A DNA stretch of 64,000 nucleotides from Acanthococcus lagerstroemiae. Taxonomy: Eukaryota; Arthropoda; Insecta; Hemiptera; Eriococcidae. Each line of letters opens with the position of its first letter. The first letter of the stretch is position 1. Where the stretch lies: assembly GCA_031841125.1 (NCBI GenBank), contig CM063112.1:18006603-18070602 (forward strand), read 5' to 3'. Under the pieces are notes generated by a model, which searched no databases, was not told where the DNA came from, and saw only the letters and a program-made list of their open reading frames with translations. Positions 1 through 10,699 of this stretch are shown here, in pieces. Both the position numbers and the translations under genes were made by a program.

Positions 1-1050
1 TCGTTGCACCAGGTGATATGGTCAAGTATTTCTTGTCTAGCGTTAGATATTAGAAATTAGTAGGCATACATACGTTCGAGAAGATATAAGAAATTAGTAT
101 TTCGAAGTCTCAAAACTGAATTTTTCGGAACGCCGAATGGTACTATGCCACATAGCCGCAAAATCGTTGTTAGGGCTCCCAACGTTTACATTGAATTCAC
201 GGCAGTCGAACGCTGCCAGCGCTGCTATCGGGATAAATTTAACATTGGTTAAATGGAGAGTCGAACGACTTGGTGTATCTATATGACTTTGATGTTCATT
301 GCTCAGTGTACATACTCAAAGGTTTATTGTATTCTTATCACTTTGGGGTGAATTTTCGCGAACAGATTACCCCAAACTGATACCAATTAACAATACCAAA
401 ACGTCCAAAATTCGCAAAACATTTGTCTAAGGTAGCACTACCTAGGTGAGGTTTGAACCCCAATAAGGCCGTGATACATGACGTCACCAGAACGCTTGTT
501 AGTTGTTATCAATATTGGGGGAAAGAATCAAAATGAAATACATGTAGTCTAATAGGCACTAAAACTTGGAGTTCCCAAAGTTGGTAGCCTTGTATACTGA
601 AAATGTGATCATGTGCAATTTTCCATAAGATTACAGCAAACTTTAAGCGTCTTCAAATCAATTAGAAATTGATTTTAAGAAAAATCTCGTCCTACATTTT
701 ATTGTATTGTTACTAAACAATAGAATTACAGACAAAGCAAGTGGATGGAATAATTCTGGGCTGTTTTATGCCTTCCTAAGGATAGCAGTATTAACATTTA
801 AAATTATCCATGATCAGCCTTTCATCAGTTTCACCCGCGCAGGTGATTTTGTAGCGCTCTCTAGTGCAGGTTATATCGCCTATGGGAAGTTAACCGAATT
901 TTTCCATTTAGGTCAAAATTTCTCGAAAGTAAGCGGAATTATGAGAAAAATGATAAGAATAAAATTTGTAGGAAACGGTATTTACATTTTTATAAAGCAA
1001 TTTCCATATAATTTCGAACATTCTCTTGCGAATTATTACATATTAGTAAG
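1..1050. other. No gene recognised
   Basis: AT-rich sequence without a convincing exon. The open frame at 707-1069 runs into the left arm of the following palindromic element and has no supporting splice or motif evidence, so it was not annotated. Confidence 0.6.
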
Positions 1051-1269
1051 TATAGTCCGTTCCAATTAAAGTATCAAAAACCTAAAGAAAATATGGTATT
1101 AGTCTATTAGTGGGGTGAACGGAAGCTCGAAATTCACATTGAGCGCGTCAAGCAGCAGAACGCACAATATCGCTGCTTGTCTCTCATTTGTCGTGAAAAC
1201 GACGCGCCGACACTCAACGTTGTGGTCGCCCCGGAGGTTTTTGATACTCTTTAAGTGGAACGGACTATA
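1051..1269. mobile_element. Tc1/mariner-like MITE with TA target duplication
   Basis: Left arm TATAGTCCGTTCCA (1051-1064, arm continuing to 1082) is mirrored by TGGAACGGACTATA (1256-1269, arm from about 1236). The arms are about 32 bp with a few mismatches. TA at 1051-1052 and 1268-1269 fits a TA target duplication, as in Tc1/mariner MITEs. There is no coding capacity. The family assignment is inferred from size, TIR and TA flanks only. Confidence 0.75.
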
Positions 1270-1589
1270 GCTCAACATTTTGAATTATTTATTTCGGATT
1301 TACGTTCTTTCTAATGAAATTTAGTAATAATAGTCAACTTTTCACCACCACTGCTTATCAAAAACTAGGTTTAACTTGAAAAAAGTGCAAAATTATTCAA
1401 TGATTTTTATCAAACTTATGGGGGCAAAAAATGTAAAGAAAGCCAAAGTGCCATTCCCCTATAGAGCAATTTTCATGATTTTTCGCATTTAAAAAATATT
1501 TAATGTAATTATGTATTTTCTCTGGCCAGCAGAGGTAAAAGGTAATCATGATAATTAATATATTTTATGACAAATAACAAAGGGAAAAT

Positions 1590-1985
1590 TTGTGTCACGT
1601 GAAATCGTCCTTATTAAAGGCTCTCGTCCTGAAGCACTGTGAGATCCTCGAATGCAAAATGACAGACCACAAGAACAATGGGTATCCAGGGTCACTTGGC
1701 TTCAAACACGGAACACGGCGTAGTGTGTACAACACTGACGTGAAAAAGAACGGTTACGCCGGTTATCCCTATGGAATTTCAGCGTTGTACAAACTGAAGC
1801 TACAAGATTTCTCTCCGCGTTACAATTATTACTACTGGTTCTTTGAGAAATTTGGTCCGGATGTCCGGATGTTGAACTAATGCAGCTGATGTTCGTTCCT
1901 CTCCGGCAGTTACTTTTCATAAGTATATTTAAACGATAACATTTATTGTAATAAACCAGTCACAGTCGATGAATTGAAAAAAAAA
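1590..1985 (+). CDS. Possible 3' terminal exon or processed pseudogene, unidentified
   Basis: An open frame ends at a TAA near 1878. Its last 73 residues begin at an internal ATG (about 1651) and are Gly/Tyr/Phe-rich, ending in the aromatic stretch YNYYYWFFEKFGPDVRMLN. An AATAAA-type signal (TAATAAACC, about 1949) follows about 70 bases after the stop, and an A10 run (about 1977-1986) lies about 20 bases further. That order fits a 3' exon with its polyadenylation site, or a processed pseudogene with its tail copied in. No upstream exon was found and the protein is not recognised. Confidence 0.35.
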
Positions 1986-1989
1986 ACCC

Positions 1990-4200
1990 ACACCTATGAT
2001 ACGACGAATGGATGCTTAGCAAACGATTTGAGGAGGATAGAAGTAGTTCCAACAACAATTAGAACTAAACAAATTTCTGCAGAGAAAATAGTTGTAAAAT
2101 TGAATTTTTTACTAGAAAAACTTCTTGGTCACTTTATAACATGTTAATTCACGCTTCTCACATTTTGGCCCAGCCAACTGCGGGAACGAAGGCATCAATA
2201 TCGATAGATCTACGTTTACCAACAAAGGATACGAAAGGGCGCGACTAGTGAACGTAAGCGAACCAGCAGCTATCTACCGTTCGAGTTTTGAAAGCAAACC
2301 TTTTGCACGATTCCCGCCGTTTCTAATACAGTTGGCCTAATATACATGGGCTTCTCTATTGCGAACGTCTTAGTACCTTGAACGTGTATCCGCGTACTAC
2401 ATAAGACGTACTTCCACAATTGGTGTACATCAAGCGCAATATTATAGATACCCTGGAGGCTTAGAGTGTATAATATCGACGTAATAAATGCAAAATTACG
2501 ATGAAGATAATGGGCCTCGGCAATCGTCGTAGTCGCTCAAATCATTACAATTTCGCGGAAAATAACGGCATTTGACTCGAGGCTGCGGGAGCCGATCGAC
2601 AATTTTCCAAATTACGATGAAGAATATTCGAAAAACCGATCTGGGTAACTCGAGTCAACTGCGGTAGTGTATGAAATGTAGTAACAACTTACTCGTACTT
2701 TTACGAGAACGTAAGAACAACGAAACGAATATTTAAGTTGGAAATCTCGGAAGCTCGGTTCACCTTTACACACACTGGCGCTGAGGATGAATGTGAATAA
2801 ACTGAAAAGAGTAGGAACCCGACTGAGTCCTATATACTTGCGAAGTTGAACCTGACAAAGACACAGTAGGTACTCGATTAGTTATCTCAAGCACAATAAT
2901 GTACGGTATAACGACGGTAATTGGTAATCGTGTCAAGTATGTACCTTCTCGCATTTACTTACCTACCCTACTGATGTATTTACCTCTGTTTGATTAGTGT
3001 CTCTCAATTGGGACTCGTATCAGTATCGGTATCGGTATACTTACCCTACTGAATTATTATCTCTGTTTGATTTGCGTCTCTCGATTGCAACTCATATCAG
3101 TATCGGCAGTGGCGTAGCTAGGGGTTCCACGTTCAAGCGTGTTATTGTCGATGAAAATTCAAGCGAAACTGAATTCTATATTCGCAGTACTAATATTATG
3201 AATATATGGAAGAAATCCATTAATGGATTACAGAATTCAGTTTCATACACAAACTCAGTGGAATTCACCCCATTCGATTCCGAATGGAACGCATAATGTG
3301 AGGGCGCATGTACCGAAAGGGATCAATTGACCAAAAGTAAAATTTTGCAGAAGAATCGTTTAAAGTTGAGAGTATTTTTTTTTGTAATTACCGTTCTGAT
3401 ACTTACCAACATTTCAACTGTGAGGGTCCTACACACTATCACACGGTCCCCTAATCTCTTGTCCCTTTTTTTCGGAAAAAATGTCCAATGTTTTCCGAAG
3501 AATTTAAATGTTTGATGATCTCCAAAGAATTTCATCGAAAAACTTGGGGAAAATTCTCCAATGATTTTCAAAAAATTTCATCGGAATTTTTGGAAGAAAA
3601 TTTCGATACTTTCAGTCTTTTCGGCCTACATGGAGGTTCCCAGCGAGAAATGCGAGACTCACCTTCAGCAGGTACATAGGCAACTCATCCGAACAACGGG
3701 TAAATGTATTTGCCTGCTCTCGCATTTAGAAGGGCAAGAAGAAAGTGTCCAGTATTCATGGAAAATTGTTTTCGAACAATAATTTAAGTTTACATAAGAA
3801 CATACTATTTCCTTCTTTTTTTTTTGAAAATTTTGAGATAATAGATTTTTACTTGCCTCACTTAAAACTGCAATATCTCGTTGAATTTTCAAGATAGAGG
3901 TCTGGGGTTGATTTTATTCGATTTCTAAGGGGGTTTTACATAAATTTAGTCAGAAAAGTAAAAATCGAAAAATTGGTCAACTGGTCACCTCACAATATAT
4001 GGTGTGCATGTAAATTCATTTTCACTATCTCTCAATTGTTTTCTTTTTCTGAATTTAGGCACAATATTCTTTTCTACAGTTTCATAGGAAACATTTTGGG
4101 TGCCATCATCCCGTTTTTATGAAAGTCGATCGGAATATAAATTCTCATGGTCCGGCTATATTGAAAAACGCGTCTTGTAGCAGAAGTCATCATCAAAATC
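1990..4200. other. No gene recognised; one imperfect tandem duplication
   Basis: Intergenic. A unit of about 78 bp starting ACCCTACTGA is repeated at about 2965-3035 and 3043-3110; both copies contain CTCTGTTTGATT and end near CAGTATCGG. A hAT-style end, CAGTGGCGTAGCTAGG, lies at about 3109. Short open frames between 3300 and 3900 overlap on both strands and have no coding character. Confidence 0.5.
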
Positions 4201-4203
4201 AAA

Positions 4204-4443
4204 TCTCTCTATATACTAAAAAAGTAAAATCCGCCGCCGCCGCCACCACCTCGGGGGGAAAAAAAACGCACTGCGGGTTGCCTATCTAAAAATCCGAAAA
4301 TTGCAGAGGCAGATCAGCTACTTTCAAGGACATAATCTGTTCTAATATAAAAGATCTCCAAGTTTTAAGACATAACCGACATAATAAGACAAAAAAGACA
4401 TTTCTCTATACTAAACTATATACTAAAATATACTATCTCTCTA
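4204..4443 (+). repeat. Helitron unit 1, 5' fragment
   Basis: Starts TCTCTATATACTAAAAAAG, followed by a CCGCCGCC tract, GCACTGCGGGTTGCC, GGCAGATCAGCTACTTTC and GACATAA-type repeats. It stops in a stutter of partial 5' ends (CTATACTAAA, ATATACTAAA, CTATCTCTCT) that leads into unit 2. Only about 240 bases of the 5' region are present. Confidence 0.7.
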
Positions 4444-6442
4444 TCTCTCTATATACTAAAAAAGTAAAATCCGCCGCCGCCACCGCCGCCTCCGCGGGAA
4501 AAAAACGCACTGCGGGTTGCCTATCTAAAAATCCGAAAAATTGCAGGGGCAGATCAGCTACTTTCAAGGACATTCTAATATAAAAGATCTTCAAGTTTTA
4601 AGACATAATGAGACATAAAAAGACATAAAATGACATAATTACCCATAATCTTCAAAATCACAAGTCGTTGCAGGTTGCCTACCCAGCCCCATAATTGCTC
4701 AATTTTCCAGGGGTAGTCTACCCTCAGGAATGGGTTCATGGTTGAGAAGGGAGCTCCTGAAGGGGGAGGAGGGCCCCTGTGGGGGCGTGGGCTGTGGACG
4801 AAAATGAAGGCCCTGGGTGGGGCGGGAGTAAGAGGACCTGGTGGAGGAGAAAGTGCTTGGTGAGAGAGGGGACCTCGGAGAGAAATGGCCGTTGTGCGGG
4901 AGGGGCTGGTGGCGGAGTAGGGTGTTGAGGGAGAAGGGCTCTCGAGGGAGGGATGGTCATGGTTGTGAGAGCTCCTGGGTGGATGGTCAGGGATCTTCGG
5001 GGGTTGGCGGGCCATAGTGAGGACAGGGGCTCTGAAAGGAGATGAAACCCGGGGTAGTGGTGGGTGAGAGGTCTTTGTGGCGGAGGAAATCCTTGATAGG
5101 AGAGGTTGGCCATTGAGGAAGGAGGAGGTAGTGGTGGGTGAGGATCCTAGAGGGGCAGTAAAATTTTTCTAGATAAAGGCCCGGGGGTGTAAGAGGTACT
5201 CATGGTAGAGCAGGAGCTCCTAAAAAGGAGGAAAAACACGATGGTGGCGGGGACTGTAGAGGGACATTGAGGCCCCGAGTGGGGAGGGGGTAATAATAGT
5301 GAGGAAGGGGTCCTGGTGGAGGAGGAAGTTCTTGGTGAGAGAGGCGGCTGGGAAGGCGAATTAAGGCCATGGTGCCGAAGGTTCTGGTCCCGGAGAAGGG
5401 ATCTTGAGGGGAAGGGTTCTTCAGCGGGAGGGGTGATCATGGTGGTGGAAGCTCCTTGTGGGAGGACTAGGGGATCTTCGAGGTGGTTGAGCGAAGAGGC
5501 CGAAGCGTGATAGAGCCCTTGAAGGGAACGCTGTGGAGAGAGACTAAGGCCGCCATTGGGAGGGAGTAGAGACCACGGACTGCCTACCCTGCCCCACTAA
5601 TTACTTATTTCTCCATGGGTAGCCTACCCCTAGGAGGTGGTTCATGGTGGAGGGAGCTACAGAATGGGAAGGAGATCCATGGGTGGCGTGTCCTCAGGAG
5701 GGGGATAAAGGCCCTGGGAGGTGTGGGGCGTAACAGTGAGTAAGAGGTCCTGGTGGAGGAGGAAGTCCTTGGTGAGAGAGGCCGTCGGGAAGGCGAATGA
5801 AGGCCATGGTGCGGAAGGTTCTGGTCCCGGGCAGGTGGTCTTGAAGGGAAGGGTTCTCGTGGAGGAGGGTTGGTCATTGTGGTGGAAGCTCCTGGTTGGA
5901 GGACCAGGGGATCTTCGTGGTGGTTGAGCGAGGAGGCCGTAGGGCGATGGAGCCGCAGAAGGGGAAGGCTGTAGAGAGGGACTAAGGCGGCCATTGGGGA
6001 GGTTGTAGTGATGGGTGAAGAGGTCTTGGTGGGTGTGGTACGTGAACGAAAATGAAGGCCACAGTGGTGTGGGGTGGTCGAAGGACGTGGCCCGAATGGA
6101 GGGCACTCGTGGTGGAATAGGGTGATCAAGGGAGACTAGGTGGAGGACTATGGCCATTGTGGGGGAGGAGTTTGTGGCTGACTGGCTGAGGAGGGTTGCG
6201 ACTGTTGAGGTGTGACCATGGAGGCGGAGAGCAACCATGGTCAATGACGGGGTCGTTGTGGAGGAGGAGGAGGCTCGTGATGAAGAAAGGATGGAAGGGG
6301 GTTCATGGTAGAAGATTGAGGACCGCTGATTGTGGGAGAGCAAAAGAAGCACAAAGCAAATCTCAACTCAGGAACATAAGTTTCAGACCAAATACTGAGG
6401 ACTGTGACGGCGGGGGGGTTGGGCCGCGAAGCGGCCAGGGGG
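4444..6442 (+). repeat. Helitron unit 2, nearly full length
   Basis: Repeats the unit-1 5' end, then runs into about 1.8 kb of G- and GA-rich sequence. It ends in GGGCCGCGAAGCGGCC followed by AGGGGG, where the terminal hairpin is cut in half and fused directly to the 5' end of unit 3. It aligns with unit 4 at an offset of about 2.6 kb; for example the CCTACCCTGCCCCACTAATT block is at about 5585 and 8203. The strand bias leaves long Pro/Ser/His-rich open frames on the minus strand (up to 231 codons, 5657-6352) that look non-coding. Confidence 0.75.
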
Positions 6443-7082
6443 TATACTAAAAAAGTAAAATCCGCCGCCGCCGCCGCCACCGCCGCCTACGCGAGACAAA
6501 AAACGCACTGCGGGTTGCCTATCTAAAAATCCGAAAAATTGCAGGGGCAGATCAGCTACTTTCAAAGACATAATCTGTTCTAATATAAAAGATCTCCAAG
6601 TTTTAAGACATAACCGACATAATAAGACATAATCCGAATCTCTCTATAAACGCACTGCGGGTTGCCTATCTGAAAATCCGAAAAATTGCAGGGGCAGATC
6701 AGCTACTTTCGAGGACATAATCTGTTCTAATATAAAAGCTCTCCAAGTTTTAAGACATAATCGACATAATAAGACATAAAAAAGACATAAAATGACATAA
6801 TTACCCATAATCTTCAAGATCACAAGTCGCTGCAGGTTGCCTACCCGGCCCCTTAATTACTCAATTTTCCAGGGGTAGCGGTTGTGGAGGAAGCTCCTGA
6901 AGAGGGAGGAGAGCCCTTGGAAAATTGCAGGGGCAGATCAACTACTTTCAAGGATATAATCTGTTCTAACATAGAAGATCTCCAAGTTTTAAGACATAAC
7001 AACTGACATAATAAGACATAAAAAGACATAATTACCCATGATCTCCAAGATCTCAAGTCAAAAGATATAAAATGACATAGCT
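6443..7082 (+). repeat. Helitron unit 3, 5' regions only
   Basis: Begins TATACTAAAAAAGTAAAA immediately after the truncated tail of unit 2. It contains two further partial restarts, one at about 6641 (TCTCTCTATAAACGCACTGC) and one near 6922 (GGCAGATCAACTACTTTC). The GGCAGATCAGCTACTTTC block therefore recurs at about 6546, 6695 and 6928. The 3' body is missing. Confidence 0.65.
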
Positions 7083-9114
7083 CTCTATATATTAAAAACC
7101 AAAACTCCTCCCCCCTCCGCCACCCTACCTAAAAAACTGCACTGCGGGTTGCCTACCTAAAAATCCGAAAAATTGCAGGGGCAGATCAGCTACTTTCAAG
7201 GACATAATCTGTTCTAAAGTAAAAGATCTCCAAGTTTTAAGACATAACTGACATAAAAAGACATAAAATGACATAATTACCCATAATCTTCAAGATCACA
7301 AGTTGCTGAAGGTTGCCTACCCAACCCCTTAATTGCTCAATTTTCCAAGGGTAGCCGACCTTCAGGAGGGGGTTCATGGTTGAGAAGGCAGCTCCTGAAG
7401 GGGGAAGAGGGCCGGGCGTGGGCTGTGGATGGAGATGAAGTCCCTAGATGGGGCGGGAGTAAGAGGACCTGGTGGAGGAGAAAGTGCTTGGCGAGAGAGG
7501 GGACCTCGGAGAGAAATGGCCGTTGTGCAGGAGGGACTGGTGGTGGGGTAGGGTCTTGAGGGAGAAGGGCTCTCGGGGGAGGGGTGGTCATGGTTGTGAG
7601 TCTTCAAGGAGGTTGGAGGGCCATAGTGAGGACATGGGCTCTGAAAGGAAATGAAGCCCGGGAGTAGTGGTGGGGGAGAGGTCCATGTGGCGGAGGAAAT
7701 CCTTGGGAAAAGAGGTTGGCCATTGAGGAAGGAGGAGGTAGTGGTGGGTGAGGATCCTAGAGGGGCAGTAAAATTTTGCTAGATAAAGGCCCGGGGTGTA
7801 CGAGGTACTCATGGTAGAGGAGGAGGAGCTCCTAAAGGGGAGGAAAAACAGGATGGTGGCGGGGACTGTAGAGGGACATCGAGGCCCCGAATGGGGAGGG
7901 GGTAATAGTGAGGAAGTGTCCTGGTGGAAGAGGAAGTTCTTGGTGAGAGAGGCGGCCGGGGAAGGCGAATTAAGGCCATGGTGCCGAAGGTTCTGGTCCC
8001 GGAGAAGGGGTCTTGAGGGGAAGGGTTCTTGGGCGGGAGGGGTGATCATGGTGGTGGAAGCTCCGGGTTGGAGGACTAGGGGATCTCTGAGGTGGTTCAG
8101 CGAGGAGGCCGTAGGGCGATAGAGCCGCGGAGGGGAACGCTGTGGAGAGGGACTAAGGCCGTCATTGGGAGGGATAGTAGAGACCACGGACCGCCTACCC
8201 TGCCCCACTAATTACTTATTTCTCCATAGGTAGCCTACCCCTAGGTGGTGGTTCATGGTGGAGGGAGCTCCAGAATGAGAAGGAGATCCATGGGTGGCGT
8301 GGCCTCAGGAGGGGGATAAAGGCCCTGGGTGCTGTGGGGTGTAATGGTGAGTAAGAGGTCCTGGTGGAGGAGGAAGTCCTTGGTGAGAGAGGCGGCCGGG
8401 AAGGCTATTGAAGGCCATGGTGCGGAAAGGTCTGGTCCCGGGCAGGTGGTCTTGAAGGGAAGGGTTCTCGTGGGGAAGGGTTGGTCATGGTGGTGGAAGC
8501 TCCTGGTTGGAGGGCCAGGGGATCTTTGTGGTGGTTGAGCGAGGAGGCCGTAGGGCAATGGAGCCGCAGAAGGGGAAGGCTGTAGAGAGGGACTTATGCC
8601 GCCATTGGGGAGGTAGTACTGATGGGTGAAGAGGTCTTGGTGGGTGTGGTACGTGAACGAAAATGAAGGCCATAGTGGTGTGGGGTGGTCGAAAGACGTG
8701 GCCCTAATGGAGGGCACTTGTGGTGGAAGAGGGTGATCAGGGGAGACTAGGTGGAGGACTATGGCCATTGTGGGGAAGGAGTTTGTGACTGAGGTTGGGC
8801 TGCGACTGTTGAGGTGTGACCGTGGAGGCGGAGAGCAACCATGGTCAACGACGGGGTCGTGGTGGAGGAGGAGGAGGCTCTTGATGAAAGAAAGAATGGA
8901 AGGGGATTCATGGTGGAAGATTGAGGACCGCTGATAGTGGGAGAGCAAAAGAAGCACAATGCAAATCTCAACTCAGGAACAAAAGTTTCAGACCAAACAC
9001 TGAGGACTGTGGCGGTTGGACGAGGCGCGAAGCGCCGAGTAAGGCCGGCACGAGCGAAGCGAGTGACGGCGGGGGGGTTGGGCCGCGAAGCGGCCAGGGG
9101 GCGAAGCCCCCTAG
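7083..9114 (+). repeat. Helitron unit 4 with intact 3' end
   Basis: A diverged 5' end (TCTCTATATATTAAAAACC) is followed by the same G-rich body as unit 2 and a complete 3' terminus. The minus-strand open frame at 8253-8957 (234 codons) matches the one in unit 2 at both ends. Between about 8757 and 8900 it is in a different frame, so the shared openness reflects base composition more than selection on a protein. Confidence 0.75.
9024..9114 (+). other. Helitron 3' terminus with serial GAA-loop hairpins
   Basis: Three hairpins share a GAA loop: GGCGC-GAA-GCGCC (9024-9036), GGCCGC-GAA-GCGGCC (9081-9095) and GGGGGC-GAA-GCCCCC (9097-9111). A weaker CGAGCGAAGCGAG block lies between. The last hairpin abuts CTAG. 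Helitron 3' ends typically have one hairpin about 10 bases before CTRR; several in series is unusual. In unit 2 the first hairpins are deleted. Confidence 0.75.
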
Positions 9115-9157
9115 TTGACCACTAAAGAACTAAAGATACAGCTAAACGAAACCCATT

Positions 9158-9413
9158 TGGACGCTGTTTAGCGTAAGGGAACCAACCAGCAAAATCTGCT
9201 TTTTGAGAACACGTGACTCGAAGTTCAAAAGAGCCATGTAGAAGCTATATGACATAGCGTTCACTGATATAAGCTTTTTTCAACGTGAGTAGACGTTTTT
9301 GAATCGGGGGCCCAATTTTGAAAAATTCTACTTTTTTACGCTCTTTCCAACGATACTAATAACTCATTTCGTTTACAAATGTCGGTTGGTTCCCTTACGC
9401 TGAACAGCGTCCA
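9158..9413. mobile_element. MITE with 30-bp inverted ends (family also at 21631)
   Basis: The left end TGGACGCTGTTTAGCGTAAG and right end CTTACGCTGAACAGCGTCCA are inverted copies, extending inward through GGGAACCAACC. The interior, including GAGAACACGTGA, TATATGACATAGCGTT and GGCCCAATTTTGAAAAATTC, recurs at 21631-21850. It is non-coding. The superfamily cannot be named because no clear target duplication is seen. Confidence 0.75.
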
Positions 9414-10019
9414 TATCCTCTTTGCGGTTCCTGGAACTCAGACAGAGCGTCTACTGGAGTTGAAGATTGAGAAAACATGACTTTTTTATGACCTTATTTA
9501 TATTCATAATTTTTTCTGGTTTTTGCACAAAAACGAGAAGACTGTGTCCGCTAGGACCAGTGCGAAGATACTTGTTATGATGTGCTCGGGGGAGGGGGGG
9601 GAGAAGTAAATGCATCAAAACTTCTAACTCAAATTTAACTGTTTTCCCCATTATAGCCAAAAGCTTCAGTTTCACATACGTTCCAATACTCAGGTTTTAC
9701 TGTATATCAAAACTAGGTTTCTTCGAGCCGATACTTCCATTTTTGTGGTTGTTTTGGTCCTCTATTTCCATCCATATTTATTCACAGGTGGCTGGAGCAT
9801 AGCTTAGAAGAACCTAGTCACGATATACTCAACACCAACGTTAGTGTTTCAGTTCCCTGCAGACCAGGAATGAACAATCTCAGAAGTGAGATCACTAATT
9901 CGAAACACTTTAATGTTCGTGCGTGAACTATACCAATCGAGGTATAGCCTGGCGACTATAACAAAAAAGCCCTCTATGGGTGGCAGGTAAGGACGAGTTA
10001 CAGTGGCGGTTAAAAACAA
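9414..10019. other. No gene recognised
   Basis: Unassigned sequence with a short G run near 9590. Nothing with splice, repeat or coding support was seen. Confidence 0.55.
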
Positions 10020-10259
10020 ATGTCGGTACCAACGGATGGAGGTGGACGCCACATAGCAAATTATTATCCTAGCCGGGTTTTAGACGCTTGTAACTCGGAA
10101 TTTTCGAGACTGGTGAAGACTAGGATCAGTTTCAACTTGCACGCTTGCTACGAAGAATACGAGCTGTCTAGACTTCAACAGCGTGATAAAGCTGATTCAG
10201 CACTACTTACTGATGCGAGGGGAACTAGTCCAATACATCGCCCAGCTCATCAGAGATCC
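10020..10259 (+). CDS. Candidate internal exon, unidentified
   Basis: Eighty codons starting at an ATG are open and of ordinary amino-acid composition, with a likely helical stretch (CYEEYELSRLQQRDKADSAL). The frame stops exactly at a GTGAGT donor at 10260. A polypyrimidine tract and TATAG acceptor follow at 10385, giving a possible intron of 126 bases. The phase of the best downstream frame does not match that acceptor, so the model is incomplete. The product is not recognised. Confidence 0.35.
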
Positions 10260-10385
10260 GTGAGTAGGCCGATGCCAATATGGCATTTTGATTTGGATAT
10301 TCGAATGTATTATAAGAGTATATACTTACTATCCCTCTTTTTCGTCTATTTTGTTGTTCGCTACGTCTATTTACTTCACGTATAG

Positions 10386-10530
10386 CTCATACGTTTTGGT
10401 TTCTACGAGTGCAGTTAGCGCTTTGCAAGACACTTTGAAATTGGAGGCCGATGGTACTATAAAATTGAGAGATATCGCGTGTCCACTTGCGAGCAGCCCG
10501 GAACAGAAGGAACGAACTTCAACGACTATA
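10386..10530 (+). CDS. Candidate internal exon, unidentified
   Basis: Lies between a good acceptor (pyrimidine-rich tract ending TATAG) and a consensus donor GTAAGT at about 10531. Two frames are open across most of it. One gives SALQDTLKLEADGTIKLRD; the other, from an acceptor at about 10415, gives FEIGGRWYYKIERYRVSTC. Neither can be chosen from sequence alone. A second exon of the same gene as 10020-10259 is possible. Confidence 0.3.
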
Positions 10531-10699
10531 TCACGTAAGTGGAACTCTCACCTTACACACTGTAAATGGCTTGTACCCGATGCGTGTTCGGTAATATCCG
10601 GATTATTGCGCTGCGGGCTAAGCCATCTACAATATCATACTAGTACCAGTAGGGGCGAGTTGGTTGAATACATATAGATGGCACGATGTTCAATAGGTT

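Larger units (their letters stand above)
4204..9114 (+). mobile_element. Head-to-tail Helitron array
   Basis: The left end reads A|TCTCTCTATATAC (4203/4204) and the right end reads CTAG|T (9111-9114/9115). These are the termini and A/T target expected of Helitrons (5' TC, 3' CTRR, insertion between A and T). The 3' end carries GC-rich hairpins with GAA loops. Inside are at least four copies of the 5' end (about 4204, 4444, 6443, 7083), each followed by a CCGCCGCC- or C-rich tract and GCACTGCGGGTTGCC. No Rep or helicase motif is visible, so it is non-autonomous. Direct tail-to-head joins suggest rolling-circle concatemers; later tandem duplication is the alternative. Confidence 0.8.

Noticed and set aside
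4575..8957. Many minus-strand frames of 60-234 codons in the G-rich region, considered as Pro-rich proteins
   Set aside because: They overlap each other in several frames, lack any domain, and follow from purine skew within the Helitron units.
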